Shown: positions 1 through 6,992 of the stretch, in pieces
Numbering within the stretch: the first letter of the stretch is position 1
How the letters are laid out: every line of letters begins with the position of its first letter
Source of the DNA: Chitinophagaceae bacterium
Lineage (GTDB): Bacteria; Bacteroidota; Bacteroidia; Chitinophagales; Chitinophagaceae
Direction: 5' to 3'
Length of the DNA: 12,491 bases
Assembly (NCBI GenBank): GCA_021738605.1
Contig: JAIPBY010000057.1
Span: 1-12,491, forward strand
Notes under the pieces: model-generated
Told to the model about the DNA's origin: nothing
The model's input: the letters and a program-made list of their open reading frames with translations, nothing else
Database searches by the model: none
Translations under genes and position numbers: made by a program

Positions 1-225
1 TATACCATTTTCGAAACAACAGGACAAAGGGAAGAAACAGATACCCTGCTGAAGGTGTTGGGTGAATATGGCCTGATTGAATTTGTGAGGAGTGCAAGGA
101 TTGCCATCATCAAGGACAGCAAAGGCTTTCACGAGAAACTTAAGGAATTTGAGTTGGCAGAACCAACACAACATATCATTGATGAACCCATCTCTGCTGC
201 TGAAGCAGCATCAAAAGTGGTGTAA
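1..225 (+). CDS. ilvN: Acetolactate synthase small (regulatory) subunit, C-terminal 74 residues (5' end outside window)
   Basis: This is the tail of the regulatory subunit of acetohydroxyacid synthase, which activates the catalytic subunit (IlvB) and carries valine feedback control in branched-chain amino acid synthesis. The frame is open from base 1 and ends at TAA 223-225. The visible part starts YTIFETTGQREETDTLLKVL and continues through GLIEFVRSARIAI. This matches the C-terminal domain of the family, where a strand, a helix 'eKidaFidlLkpfGI' and the strand 'kEivRtGkvAl' follow one another. The last 30 or so residues form an Ala/Glu-rich tail without an obvious motif. The ACT domain that binds valine would lie upstream of the window. 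ilvC follows after 35 bases with no terminator or recognisable promoter, so the two are probably co-transcribed. The family call is fairly firm; ilvN versus ilvH is only a naming matter. Confidence 0.85.
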   Translation, partial: YTIFETTGQREETDTLLKVLGEYGLIEFVRSARIAIIKDSKGFHEKLKEFELAEPTQHIIDEPISAAEAASKVV

Positions 226-260
226 ACATTTTCTACAATTAAAAACAAAAAACACGGTTT

Positions 261-1313
261 ATGGCAAAGTTAAATTTCGGTGGAACTGAAGAAAACGTGG
301 TAACGCGTGAAGAATTCCCACTGGCTAAGGCGCAAGAAGTTTTGAAAGATGAAGTTGTAGCTGTAATCGGCTACGGTGTTCAAGGTCCGGGACAGGCATT
401 GAACCAAAAAGAAAATGGCATCAATGTCATTGTTGGACAGCGCAAAAATTCAAAGACATGGGACAAGGCCATCGCTGATGGATTTGTTCCGGGTGAAACA
501 CTTTTTGAAATTGAAGAAGCCCTTGAAAGAGGTACAATCATCTGTTACCTGCTCAGCGATGCTGCACAAATTGCCATGTGGCCAACTGTAAAAAAACACC
601 TTACTCCCGGAAAGGCTTTGTACTTCTCCCATGGTTTTGGTATCACCTATAACCACCAGACAGGCATTGTTCCTCCAGCAGATGTTGACGTATTCCTGGT
701 AGCGCCAAAAGGATCAGGAACTTCTTTGAGAAGGATGTTCCTTCAAGGAAGGGGTTTGAACTCAAGCTATGCCATCTTCCAGGATGCAACAGGCAAAGCG
801 TATGACCGTGTTGTTGCCCTTGGTATTGCCATTGGTAGTGGCTATCTGTTTGAAACAAATTTCAGAAAAGAGGTATACAGCGATCTTACCGGTGAAAGGG
901 GTACCCTCATGGGAGCCATTCAGGGAATCTTTGCAGCTCAGTATCAGGTACTGCGCGAAAGGGGCCACTCTCCATCAGAAGCATTCAACGAAACTGTTGA
1001 AGAACTGACACAATCATTGATGCCGTTGGTAGCAGAAAACGGAATGGACTGGATGTATGCCAACTGTTCCACTACCGCCCAAAGAGGCGCATTGGATTGG
1101 TGGAAGAAGTTCAGGGACGCAACTGCACCTGTATTCAACGAATTATACGATAGTGTTTCTGCTGGAAAAGAAAGCCAACGCAGCATTGACAGCAATTCAC
1201 AGCCCGACTACCGTGAAAAACTTGAGGTTGAACTCAAAGAACTCAGGGAAAGCGAAATGTGGCAGGCTGGTAAAACGGTCAGAAGCCTCAGGCCTGAAAA
1301 CCAAGGAAAATAA
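261..1313 (+). CDS. ilvC: Ketol-acid reductoisomerase, class I, fungal-like
   Basis: The enzyme converts 2-acetolactate and 2-aceto-2-hydroxybutyrate to the dihydroxy acids of valine and isoleucine synthesis, using NAD(P)H and Mg2+. It is 350 residues long, a class I length. The Rossmann motif GYGVQG is at residues 37-42, and the cofactor loop VGQRKNSKTW at 58-67. The catalytic His is in YFSHGFG (H124). Metal ligands are D208 and E212 in SDLTGERG, and E244 and E248 in NETVEE; the substrate Ser is in CSTTAQRGALDW (S270). No expected catalytic residue is missing. The ATG at 261 gives the normal N-terminus. It follows ilvN by 35 bases and is closed by a strong terminator, which marks the end of the operon. 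From memory, stretches such as SPSEAFNETVEE, SNSQPDYREKLE and the C-terminal LRPENQ are close to yeast mitochondrial Ilv5 rather than to E. coli IlvC. Confidence 0.98.
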   Translation: MAKLNFGGTEENVVTREEFPLAKAQEVLKDEVVAVIGYGVQGPGQALNQKENGINVIVGQRKNSKTWDKAIADGFVPGETLFEIEEALERGTIICYLLSDAAQIAMWPTVKKHLTPGKALYFSHGFGITYNHQTGIVPPADVDVFLVAPKGSGTSLRRMFLQGRGLNSSYAIFQDATGKAYDRVVALGIAIGSGYLFETNFRKEVYSDLTGERGTLMGAIQGIFAAQYQVLRERGHSPSEAFNETVEELTQSLMPLVAENGMDWMYANCSTTAQRGALDWWKKFRDATAPVFNELYDSVSAGKESQRSIDSNSQPDYREKLEVELKELRESEMWQAGKTVRSLRPENQGK

Positions 1314-1337
1314 ATATTCCTTAAAACAACCATTTAC

Positions 1338-1364
1338 AGGGGGCATTTCCATGCCCCCTTTTTT
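1338..1364 (+). terminator. Intrinsic terminator after ilvC
   Basis: A perfect stem, AGGGGGCAT pairing with ATGCCCCCT around a four-base loop TTCC, is followed directly by a run of T residues ending at 1364. It lies 25 bases past the ilvC stop and ahead of the sucC promoter, so it separates the ilv operon from the sucC unit. Confidence 0.93.
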
Positions 1365-1380
1365 ATTGCGTCAATTGAAC

Positions 1381-1409
1381 TTGAAAATGATTCCGCTATA
1401 GTATATTTG
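1381..1409 (+). promoter_or_regulatory. Bacteroidota-type promoter of sucC
   Basis: The box TATATTTG at 1402-1409 matches the Bacteroidota -7 consensus TAnnTTTG exactly. TTGA at 1381-1384 lies 17 bases upstream and is a fair -33 element; a second TTGA at 1375-1378 would give a spacer of 23. Transcription should start around 1414-1418, which leaves a leader of only about 7-12 bases before the sucC ATG at 1425. No Shine-Dalgarno sequence is present, as is usual in this phylum. Confidence 0.75.
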
Positions 1410-1424
1410 CAAAAATATTTTCAG

Positions 1425-2636
1425 ATGAACCTCCACGAATACCAAGCCAAGGAACTGCTCAAGAAATACAATGTACCTGTTCAGGAAGGATTTGCCTGTA
1501 GCTCTGTAGAAGAGGCCACTGCAGCATATGAGCAGATCAAGGAAAAAAGCGGAAGCAAGTTTGCTGTGGTAAAAGCACAAATCCATGCAGGTGGACGTGG
1601 CAAGGGTCAAGTAATAGAAACAGGTATCAACGGTGTAAAAGTGGGCAAAAGCCTTGAGGACATCCAGGAATTTGCACAAAAAATACTGGGCGGTACACTC
1701 GTTACCATCCAAACAGGTCCTTCAGGAAAACTGGTCAGCAAAATTCTTGTTGCCCAGGACATGTACTATGATGGACCTTCGGAAAGAAAAGAATTTTACC
1801 TCTCCATTCTGCTCGACAGGGCGACTGGCCAGAACGTGATCATGTACAGCACTGAGGGCGGAATGAACATTGAAGATGTTGCCCATGATACACCTGAGAA
1901 AATCTTCAGGGAGTCGGTGCATCCAGGAGGCGGCTTGCTTCCTTTTCAGGCAAGAAAAATTGCTTTCAACCTGGGTGTCAGCGGAGATGCTTTCAAAAAC
2001 ATGGTCAAGTTTGTGACCAACCTTTATAATGCCTATGTGGGTCTCGATTGCTCCATGTTGGAGATCAATCCCCTTTTCAAGGCGGCAGATGACAAGATCA
2101 TTGCAGTAGATTGCAAAATGGGCATCGATGAGAATTCACTGGGAAGGCACGCTGACCTTGCTGCAATGCGTGATTTTTCTGAAGAGGATCCAACAGAAGT
2201 TGAGGCAGGAAAATTCAACCTCAACTTTGTAAAGCTCGATGGCAATGTGGGCTGTATGGTAAATGGTGCTGGTTTGGCCATGGCCACCATGGACATGATC
2301 AAACTCAGTGGTGGCGAGCCTGCCAACTTCCTTGATGTAGGTGGTACTGCCAATGCACAAACAGTTGAGGCAGGATTCAAGATCATCATGCAGGACCCCA
2401 ATGTAAAGGCGATCCTCATCAATATCTTTGGCGGAATTGTACGCTGCGACAGGGTTGCTTCCGGTGTGATCGAGGCATACAAGAACCTTGGCAACATCAA
2501 CATCCCCATCATTGTGCGCTTGCAGGGAACCAATGCGGTTGAAGCCAAGAAGCTGATCGATGAGAGCGGATTGAAAGTGCAAAGTGCAATCCTACTCAGC
2601 GAAGCTGCTGACCTGGTAAAGAAAGCAGTTGCCTGA
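1425..2636 (+). CDS. sucC: Succinyl-CoA synthetase (ADP-forming) beta subunit
   Basis: This is the ATP-grasp beta subunit of the TCA-cycle enzyme that interconverts succinyl-CoA and succinate with substrate-level phosphorylation. It works with the alpha subunit SucD in the cytoplasm. The protein is 403 residues, slightly longer than the roughly 388 of E. coli. It begins MNLHEYQAKELL, the canonical start of the family. The nucleotide loop AGGRGKG is at about 55-61, and the metal-binding LEINPLF at about 212-218, with AVDCK after it. The CoA-ligase half carries NIFGGIVRCDRVA (about 333-345) and VRLQGTNAVEA (about 364-374). An upstream in-frame TTG at 1407 lies inside the promoter box and is rejected as start. 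sucD is not adjacent, so the alpha subunit must be encoded elsewhere. The next gene begins 20 bases after the stop, without a terminator between them. Confidence 0.97.
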   Translation: MNLHEYQAKELLKKYNVPVQEGFACSSVEEATAAYEQIKEKSGSKFAVVKAQIHAGGRGKGQVIETGINGVKVGKSLEDIQEFAQKILGGTLVTIQTGPSGKLVSKILVAQDMYYDGPSERKEFYLSILLDRATGQNVIMYSTEGGMNIEDVAHDTPEKIFRESVHPGGGLLPFQARKIAFNLGVSGDAFKNMVKFVTNLYNAYVGLDCSMLEINPLFKAADDKIIAVDCKMGIDENSLGRHADLAAMRDFSEEDPTEVEAGKFNLNFVKLDGNVGCMVNGAGLAMATMDMIKLSGGEPANFLDVGGTANAQTVEAGFKIIMQDPNVKAILINIFGGIVRCDRVASGVIEAYKNLGNINIPIIVRLQGTNAVEAKKLIDESGLKVQSAILLSEAADLVKKAVA

Positions 2637-2656
2637 TAGCCATTCAACGCCACATA

Positions 2657-4828
2657 TTGTCCTTTCGGTTTTATCCAATTTTATTGCTGCTCATTGCATC
2701 TCCCCTGCTCCTGTTGGCGCAACGGAAGAATGATGACCTCAACTACCATATAAAAAAAACGCCAGCACCGATTTTGATTGATGGCGTTATCGATGAGGCA
2801 TGGTTGATGGCTGAAACTGCAGACAACTTCAACATGGTATTGCCCATGGACACCAGCAAAGCCCTGGTGAAGACTGCTGTAAAAATGAGTTATGATAACG
2901 ATCATCTTTACCTGATTGCCATCTGCTACACCAAGCCCGACCAGGCATACATGGTTGAATCCCTGAAAAGGGATTTTGCTTTTGGCAAGAATGATAATTT
3001 CCTGCTTTTCATGGATCCCTTCGACGACCAAACCAATGGGTTCAGTTTTGGCTCTAATGCTGCCGGAGCGCAATGGGACGGCATCATGTATGATGGAGGA
3101 AAAGTAGACCTGAACTGGGACAACAAATGGAGCTCGGCCGTAAAGAATTACCAGGACAAATGGATCTGGGAAGCAGCCATTCCTTTCAAAACAATTCGCT
3201 TTAAAAATGGCATCAAAACCTGGGGCATCAACTTTAGCCGACTGGACATATCCATGGCTGAAAAATCAAGCTGGGCTCCGGTTCCAAGACAGTTCCCCAC
3301 TGCCACATTGGCCTACAGTGGTCAGTTGATGTGGGATGAGCCACCGCCAGAGGCAGGCACCAATATTTCTTTCATTCCTTATGTACTGACCAGCGGTAGC
3401 AAGAATTATAGCGCAGGTACAAAGGCTGCATTTAAAAGAGAGGTTGGACTGGAAGCAAAAATAGGCATCACTTCATCGTTGAATCTTGACCTGACGGTGA
3501 ACCCGGATTTCTCTCAGGTAGAAGTTGACAGACAGGTAACCAACCTGGACCGGTTTGAATTGTTCTTCCCAGAGAGGAGACAGTTTTTCCTTGAAAATGG
3601 GGATCAGTTTTCCAATTTTGGATATGCAGGAATCCGGCCATTCTTCTCCAGAAGGATTGGACTGAATGCTCCTATTCAATTTGGCGCAAGGCTGAGTGGG
3701 AAGCTGAACAAGGATTGGAGGATGGGTCTCATGAACATGCAAACCGGTGAAAACCCTGCAAACAAAACCCTGGCACAGAACTATACTGTTTTTGCTTTGC
3801 AACGCAGGGTCTTTGCCCGTTCCAATATTGGGCTATTGGTAGTGAACCGTGACCAGGTAGCATGGGGAAAAAAAGATGCTTCTTTGATGACCAATCCATT
3901 CAACCGCAACATTGGCGTTGAATACAACCTGGCATCTGCCAACAACCTCTGGACAGGCAAGGCTGTAGTGATGAAATCATTCTCCAAAAATACCAGCAAG
4001 GAAGACTGGGTGCATGCTGCGAATATCCAGTACAGCAGCAAAAAATGGTTGTTCAGCTGGCAACAAGAATATGTGGGGAAAAATTATAACGCAGAGGTGG
4101 GATATGTTCCCCGCAAGGATTTCATCAAACTTACACCCGGGATAACGAAAACATTCTTCAGCAGAAACAAGAAAATCACCAGCCACTCCCTCAAACTGAG
4201 CAGTTTCAATTATTACACTGACCGGTTGAGGCTTACTGACAATACGACTTTCATGGCCTATACCCTAACGCTGAGGAACCAGGCTACATTCACACAATGG
4301 GTTGCCTATGACTATGTACAGTTGCTCCAACCATTTGATCCGACGAATTTCAACAAGGATACCCTTGCCAGGGGAACAAAACACCATTGGAGGGCCACAG
4401 GTACTGAATTTGTATCGAAGCCCCAACAGCTGTTTACCTATGCGTTTTCCACCCGGTTTGGTGGATATTATCAAAATGGTACAAGGAGGTTTGTCAGTGC
4501 TGAAATGGGGTATCGCTTTCAGCCATTTGTCAGTGCAGCACTGAGTGCAAGCTATAACCAAATCTCCATGCAAAGCCCTTGGAACAAAACCACATTTTGG
4601 CTGGTTGGCCCCAGGATTGACGTTACATTTACCAATACCCTGTTTTTTACAACATTTATCCAGTACAACAACCAACAGAAAAACATCAACCTCAACACCA
4701 GGTTCCAGTGGCGGTACAAGCCTGCATCAGACCTGTACATTGTATATACAGATAACTACTTCCCTGCCCCATTCAATGTGAAGAACAGGGCCCTGGTATT
4801 GAAATTCAACTATTGGTGGAATTTGTAA
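2657..4828 (+). CDS. DUF5916 outer-membrane protein with N-terminal CBM9/DOMON-like domain
   Basis: An exported protein of 723 residues. The signal peptide is MSFRFYPILLLLIASPLLLL followed by AQ, with cleavage near residue 22. The next region, about 33-225, starts PILIDGVIDEAW and has the beta-rich pattern of the family 9 carbohydrate-binding/DOMON-like domain. From about 235 on it resembles DUF5916: the marker is NPDFSQVEVD ... NLDRFELFFPERRQFFLEN (about 282-315), then FFSRRIGL. The remainder alternates aromatic and polar residues and ends LKFNYWWNL, which suggests a beta-barrel in the outer membrane (inference). The start is TTG at 2657: no ATG lies ahead of the signal peptide, and the first internal Met candidates would delete it. 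It is probably transcribed with sucC, 20 bases upstream. The family is common in Bacteroidota, and I know of no established function. It meets the transaldolase gene tail to tail. Confidence 0.85.
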   Translation: MSFRFYPILLLLIASPLLLLAQRKNDDLNYHIKKTPAPILIDGVIDEAWLMAETADNFNMVLPMDTSKALVKTAVKMSYDNDHLYLIAICYTKPDQAYMVESLKRDFAFGKNDNFLLFMDPFDDQTNGFSFGSNAAGAQWDGIMYDGGKVDLNWDNKWSSAVKNYQDKWIWEAAIPFKTIRFKNGIKTWGINFSRLDISMAEKSSWAPVPRQFPTATLAYSGQLMWDEPPPEAGTNISFIPYVLTSGSKNYSAGTKAAFKREVGLEAKIGITSSLNLDLTVNPDFSQVEVDRQVTNLDRFELFFPERRQFFLENGDQFSNFGYAGIRPFFSRRIGLNAPIQFGARLSGKLNKDWRMGLMNMQTGENPANKTLAQNYTVFALQRRVFARSNIGLLVVNRDQVAWGKKDASLMTNPFNRNIGVEYNLASANNLWTGKAVVMKSFSKNTSKEDWVHAANIQYSSKKWLFSWQQEYVGKNYNAEVGYVPRKDFIKLTPGITKTFFSRNKKITSHSLKLSSFNYYTDRLRLTDNTTFMAYTLTLRNQATFTQWVAYDYVQLLQPFDPTNFNKDTLARGTKHHWRATGTEFVSKPQQLFTYAFSTRFGGYYQNGTRRFVSAEMGYRFQPFVSAALSASYNQISMQSPWNKTTFWLVGPRIDVTFTNTLFFTTFIQYNNQQKNINLNTRFQWRYKPASDLYIVYTDNYFPAPFNVKNRALVLKFNYWWNL

Positions 4829-4857
4829 GGATTAATGATCCAGTGCAATAAATCAGC

Positions 4858-5508
4858 CTACATTTTTTTAGCATCTTCCAAGAACTGCGCCAGTCCGATA
4901 TCTGTCAACGGATGCTTGAGCAATCCAAGGATAGAACTCAAAGGACAGGTACAGATGTGGGCGCCTGCTTCAGCAGCTCTTACGATATGCAATGGATTGC
5001 GGATGGATGCTGCAAGGATTTCCGTTTCAAAACCCTGTACCATGAAAATATGTGCCAATTGTTCAATCAGTTGGATACCGTCCCAGCTGCTGTCATCAAT
5101 ACGCCCAATGAATGGCGAAACATAGGCAGCACCTGCTTTTGCAGCAAGGATAGCCTGACCAGCAGAAAATACCAATGTGCAATTGGTGCGGATGCCATTG
5201 TCGGTAAACCATTTGATGGCCTTGATGCCATCCTTGATCATGGGCACCTTCACTACAATATTGGGATGAATGGCGGCCAATGCTTTTCCTTCTGCAACCA
5301 TTGATTCAAAATCAGTAGACAATACTTCAGCACTCACATCACCATCCACCAGTGCGCAGATGTCTGCATAATGCTTCAGGATATTGTCATTACCCTTGAT
5401 GCCCTCTTTGGCCATCAGTGAAGGGTTTGTAGTTACACCATCAAGGATTCCAAGATCTGCTGCTTCCTTGATATGGGAGAGGTTGGCGGTATCAACAAAA
5501 AATTTCAT
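4858..5508 (-). CDS. Small (TalC/FSA-type) transaldolase
   Basis: A 216-residue TIM-barrel aldolase of the short transaldolase / fructose-6-phosphate aldolase family. It probably moves a dihydroxyacetone unit between sugar phosphates in the non-oxidative pentose phosphate pathway. The N-terminus MKFFVDTANLSHIKEA and the TTNPSL motif (26-31) are typical. The Schiff-base lysine is K87 in VVKVPM, followed by TNCTLVFSAGQA and SPFIGRIDD. The residue that separates the two activities is Glu (E61 in SAEVL) rather than the Gln found in true F6P aldolases, so transaldolase is favoured. ATG 5508 is the start. The open frame runs on to 5598, but that extension lies in the SRP RNA gene and would add an unrelated hydrophobic leader. 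The gene lies 60 bases or so past the SRP RNA and meets the DUF5916 gene tail to tail, 29 bases apart. Confidence 0.93.
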   Translation of the reverse strand: MKFFVDTANLSHIKEAADLGILDGVTTNPSLMAKEGIKGNDNILKHYADICALVDGDVSAEVLSTDFESMVAEGKALAAIHPNIVVKVPMIKDGIKAIKWFTDNGIRTNCTLVFSAGQAILAAKAGAAYVSPFIGRIDDSSWDGIQLIEQLAHIFMVQGFETEILAASIRNPLHIVRAAEAGAHICTCPLSSILGLLKHPLTDIGLAQFLEDAKKM

Positions 5509-5568
5509 GTAATTGTATTTGAATCGGCAAGATAACAAAAGGATAAAAAGAACTGCCGAAATGAGTGC

Positions 5569-5587
5569 AAAAAAAATGGCAGGTTGA
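5569..5587 (-). terminator. T-run terminator at the 3' end of the SRP RNA
   Basis: Reading the minus strand, ACCTGCC (5584-5578) is followed by A and then eight T (5576-5569). The ACCTGCC arm closes the SRP RNA hairpin with the 5' GGCAGGT. Alternatively TCAACC (5587-5582) pairs locally with GGTTGA (5607-5602). Either fold places a stem just upstream of the T-run, consistent with intrinsic termination. Confidence 0.65.
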
Positions 5588-5671
5588 TTACATCGCACCG
5601 CTCAACCACCTACCCTTGCTACCTTCCGGTCCTGGGGGAGTCAGCAGGAGCTGGTCGTGTAAGACCTGCCG
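5576..5671 (-). ncRNA. ffs: Signal recognition particle RNA, small (4.5S-like) type
   Basis: The minus strand carries the hallmark apical domain of bacterial SRP RNA: CCAGGACCGGAAGGTAGCAA within 5611-5638, with the GGAA tetraloop at 5627-5624 closed by ACC/GGT and an outer CCC/GGG helix. Further helices support a single long hairpin of about 100 nt. GACC (5656-5653) pairs with GGTT (5607-5604), TTACA (5662-5658) with TGTAA (5592-5588), and the closing stem GGCAGGT (5670-5664) with ACCTGCC (5584-5578). A run of eight T follows one base later. The RNA binds Ffh (SRP54) and helps deliver nascent membrane proteins to FtsY and the Sec translocon. The short form lacks the Alu domain found in Bacillus. 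The gene lies between the plug protein gene and the transaldolase gene, same strand. End positions are inferred from the fold. Confidence 0.93.
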
Positions 5672-5674
5672 GTG

Positions 5675-5682
5675 CAAATATA
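5675..5682 (-). promoter_or_regulatory. TAnnTTTG promoter box of the SRP RNA gene
   Basis: On the minus strand TATATTTG (5682-5675) is an exact TAnnTTTG box, and with the next base (C) it is identical over nine bases to the box before sucC. It begins six bases past the plug gene's stop codon. The expected start, 4-8 bases downstream, falls at the 5' strand of the RNA closing stem. I see no convincing TTG -33 element; it would have to lie inside the end of the plug gene. Confidence 0.6.
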
Positions 5683-5688
5683 CAACTT

Positions 5689-6975
5689 TTATCGAAGTGC
5701 GCGATTGAATTGGCTATTGAATTGCCTGATGCCAATCAGTTCGTCGTAACGCCCTCCCAGTGGTCGAAAATAGACCAGGACCATGTACATGTTTTCTGTT
5801 TCCCAGGTATCATTCTCAATCAGGGATGTACTGAACTTATCCCTGCCATCCATCTTTTCTTTGATGGCATACTGGTAATCATAGTAGCCCTGTTTGAGGA
5901 ATAAACTGGCCTCATAATTTCCGGTTTCATTGTTGAATGTCATGGTTGCATCAGGATCTTTTCCATAGTTAGAAAGCTCTCCCATGATGACGAGCTGACC
6001 ATTCCTGATAGGTAGGCCTCCAGGAGGCTTGAAACTAAAATGCACCCTTGCATAATCTGCATTCCACAATGGATTGATGTTTTCAATGGTTTCATTGATG
6101 AAAAGCCCATTCAGGTCTCTGTAATAAAAATACTGACGGGGTAATCTTGGTAGATCTTCCTTCACAAAAAGGTTGAAGCTGCTGTCGGTATTTTCCTGTC
6201 TTCCTACCCGATCGCCCAGCAGCCTGAAACTCCTGAGGTTGAGCCATCGGAACTCTTTTCCGGCTGGCATGATCATTTCGTTTTCGTTGCTGTATTGCAA
6301 CATGTCTTGCTTGATAAAGGTGGGTGAAACCAGCGTCAGGTTATTGTCCCAGCGGTAATTCTGCAAGACATTTACCCGCACTTGCTGTTGTGGATAGCGT
6401 ATATCAAAACCCTTGGTATCCAATTGAACCTGCAACCGGTGATGGGTCATGTAATATTGTTGGTTGAAAGGCTGCAGTACCTGTGCTGCCATGCTGATCT
6501 TTTGGTCTACCACCAGGAATCTTTTGGTGAAGGCCAGTTTGCTGGTATCGCCATTGACAAAAACCTTGAGCAAATAATTTCCAGACTTGGTGGGCATGCA
6601 ATTCCGGTCAGGGAAATTGGCCTGATAATGCGTATACTTTGTCAAAGCGATTGAAGCATTGCGGTAGGTTGAAATCCTCACCTGTGTATAGCCCTTTACA
6701 TAATCAAAATAACTCAGCTGCGCCGGAGTCCAATCGGCGTTGCAAAGGACATAGGTATAGAAATAATTTTTAACCCCTCCGGCCATATCGTCAAAATTCA
6801 GTTCAAGCAAATCTGATGAATTCAGGTTGATGATGGGATAAGACACTGGATCCCCAAATTTTGTCAGTTTGATGGTTTTGATGGCAGGATTGAATACCTG
6901 ATCAGGCTGCCTTTGGGCGAATACAGACACTGCCGCAAGAGAAATGAAACTGAAGAAAAACAGTGTCTTGTACAT
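5689..6975 (-). CDS. Type IX secretion system plug protein (DUF5103 family)
   Basis: A secreted protein of 428 residues recognised as the DUF5103 family. Members were identified as the Plug that closes the SprA translocon of the type IX secretion system in Flavobacterium. The signal peptide is MYKTLFFFSFISLAAVSVFA, with cleavage before QRQPDQ. The N-terminal domain shows typical features of the family: VFNPAIKTIKL, the 'NLNSSDLLELNFDD' region, YFYTYVLCNADWTPAQLSYF and the TKYTHYQANFP stretch. The C-terminal part contains a beta-sandwich-like segment, with DYQYAIKE and FRPLGGRYDELIG near the end. ATG 6975 is chosen over the longer TTG start at 7005 because it places the signal peptide at the very N-terminus. 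No other T9SS gene (SprA, PorV, GldKLMN) is in the window. It diverges from the permease gene across 66 bases. Confidence 0.87.
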   Translation of the reverse strand: MYKTLFFFSFISLAAVSVFAQRQPDQVFNPAIKTIKLTKFGDPVSYPIINLNSSDLLELNFDDMAGGVKNYFYTYVLCNADWTPAQLSYFDYVKGYTQVRISTYRNASIALTKYTHYQANFPDRNCMPTKSGNYLLKVFVNGDTSKLAFTKRFLVVDQKISMAAQVLQPFNQQYYMTHHRLQVQLDTKGFDIRYPQQQVRVNVLQNYRWDNNLTLVSPTFIKQDMLQYSNENEMIMPAGKEFRWLNLRSFRLLGDRVGRQENTDSSFNLFVKEDLPRLPRQYFYYRDLNGLFINETIENINPLWNADYARVHFSFKPPGGLPIRNGQLVIMGELSNYGKDPDATMTFNNETGNYEASLFLKQGYYDYQYAIKEKMDGRDKFSTSLIENDTWETENMYMVLVYFRPLGGRYDELIGIRQFNSQFNRALR

Positions 6976-6992
6976 GGGGATTGATTGTTTGA

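Noticed and set aside
2033..2653. 206-residue minus-strand open frame opposite sucC, and a second one at 2136-2582
   Set aside because: Both lie antisense to a certain gene, have no recognisable domain, and their composition follows from sucC codon usage.
4829..4843. Possible hairpin GGAT-TAATG-ATCC between the DUF5916 and transaldolase genes
   Set aside because: The stem is only four pairs with no following T-run, too weak for a terminator.
5509..5598. Upstream extension of the transaldolase frame with a hydrophobic segment that looks like a signal peptide
   Set aside because: It falls inside the SRP RNA gene and its T-run. The protein family is cytoplasmic and starts at MKFFVDT.
5584..5904. 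106-residue plus-strand open frame
   Set aside because: It is the complement of the SRP RNA and of the end of the plug gene, with no family resemblance.
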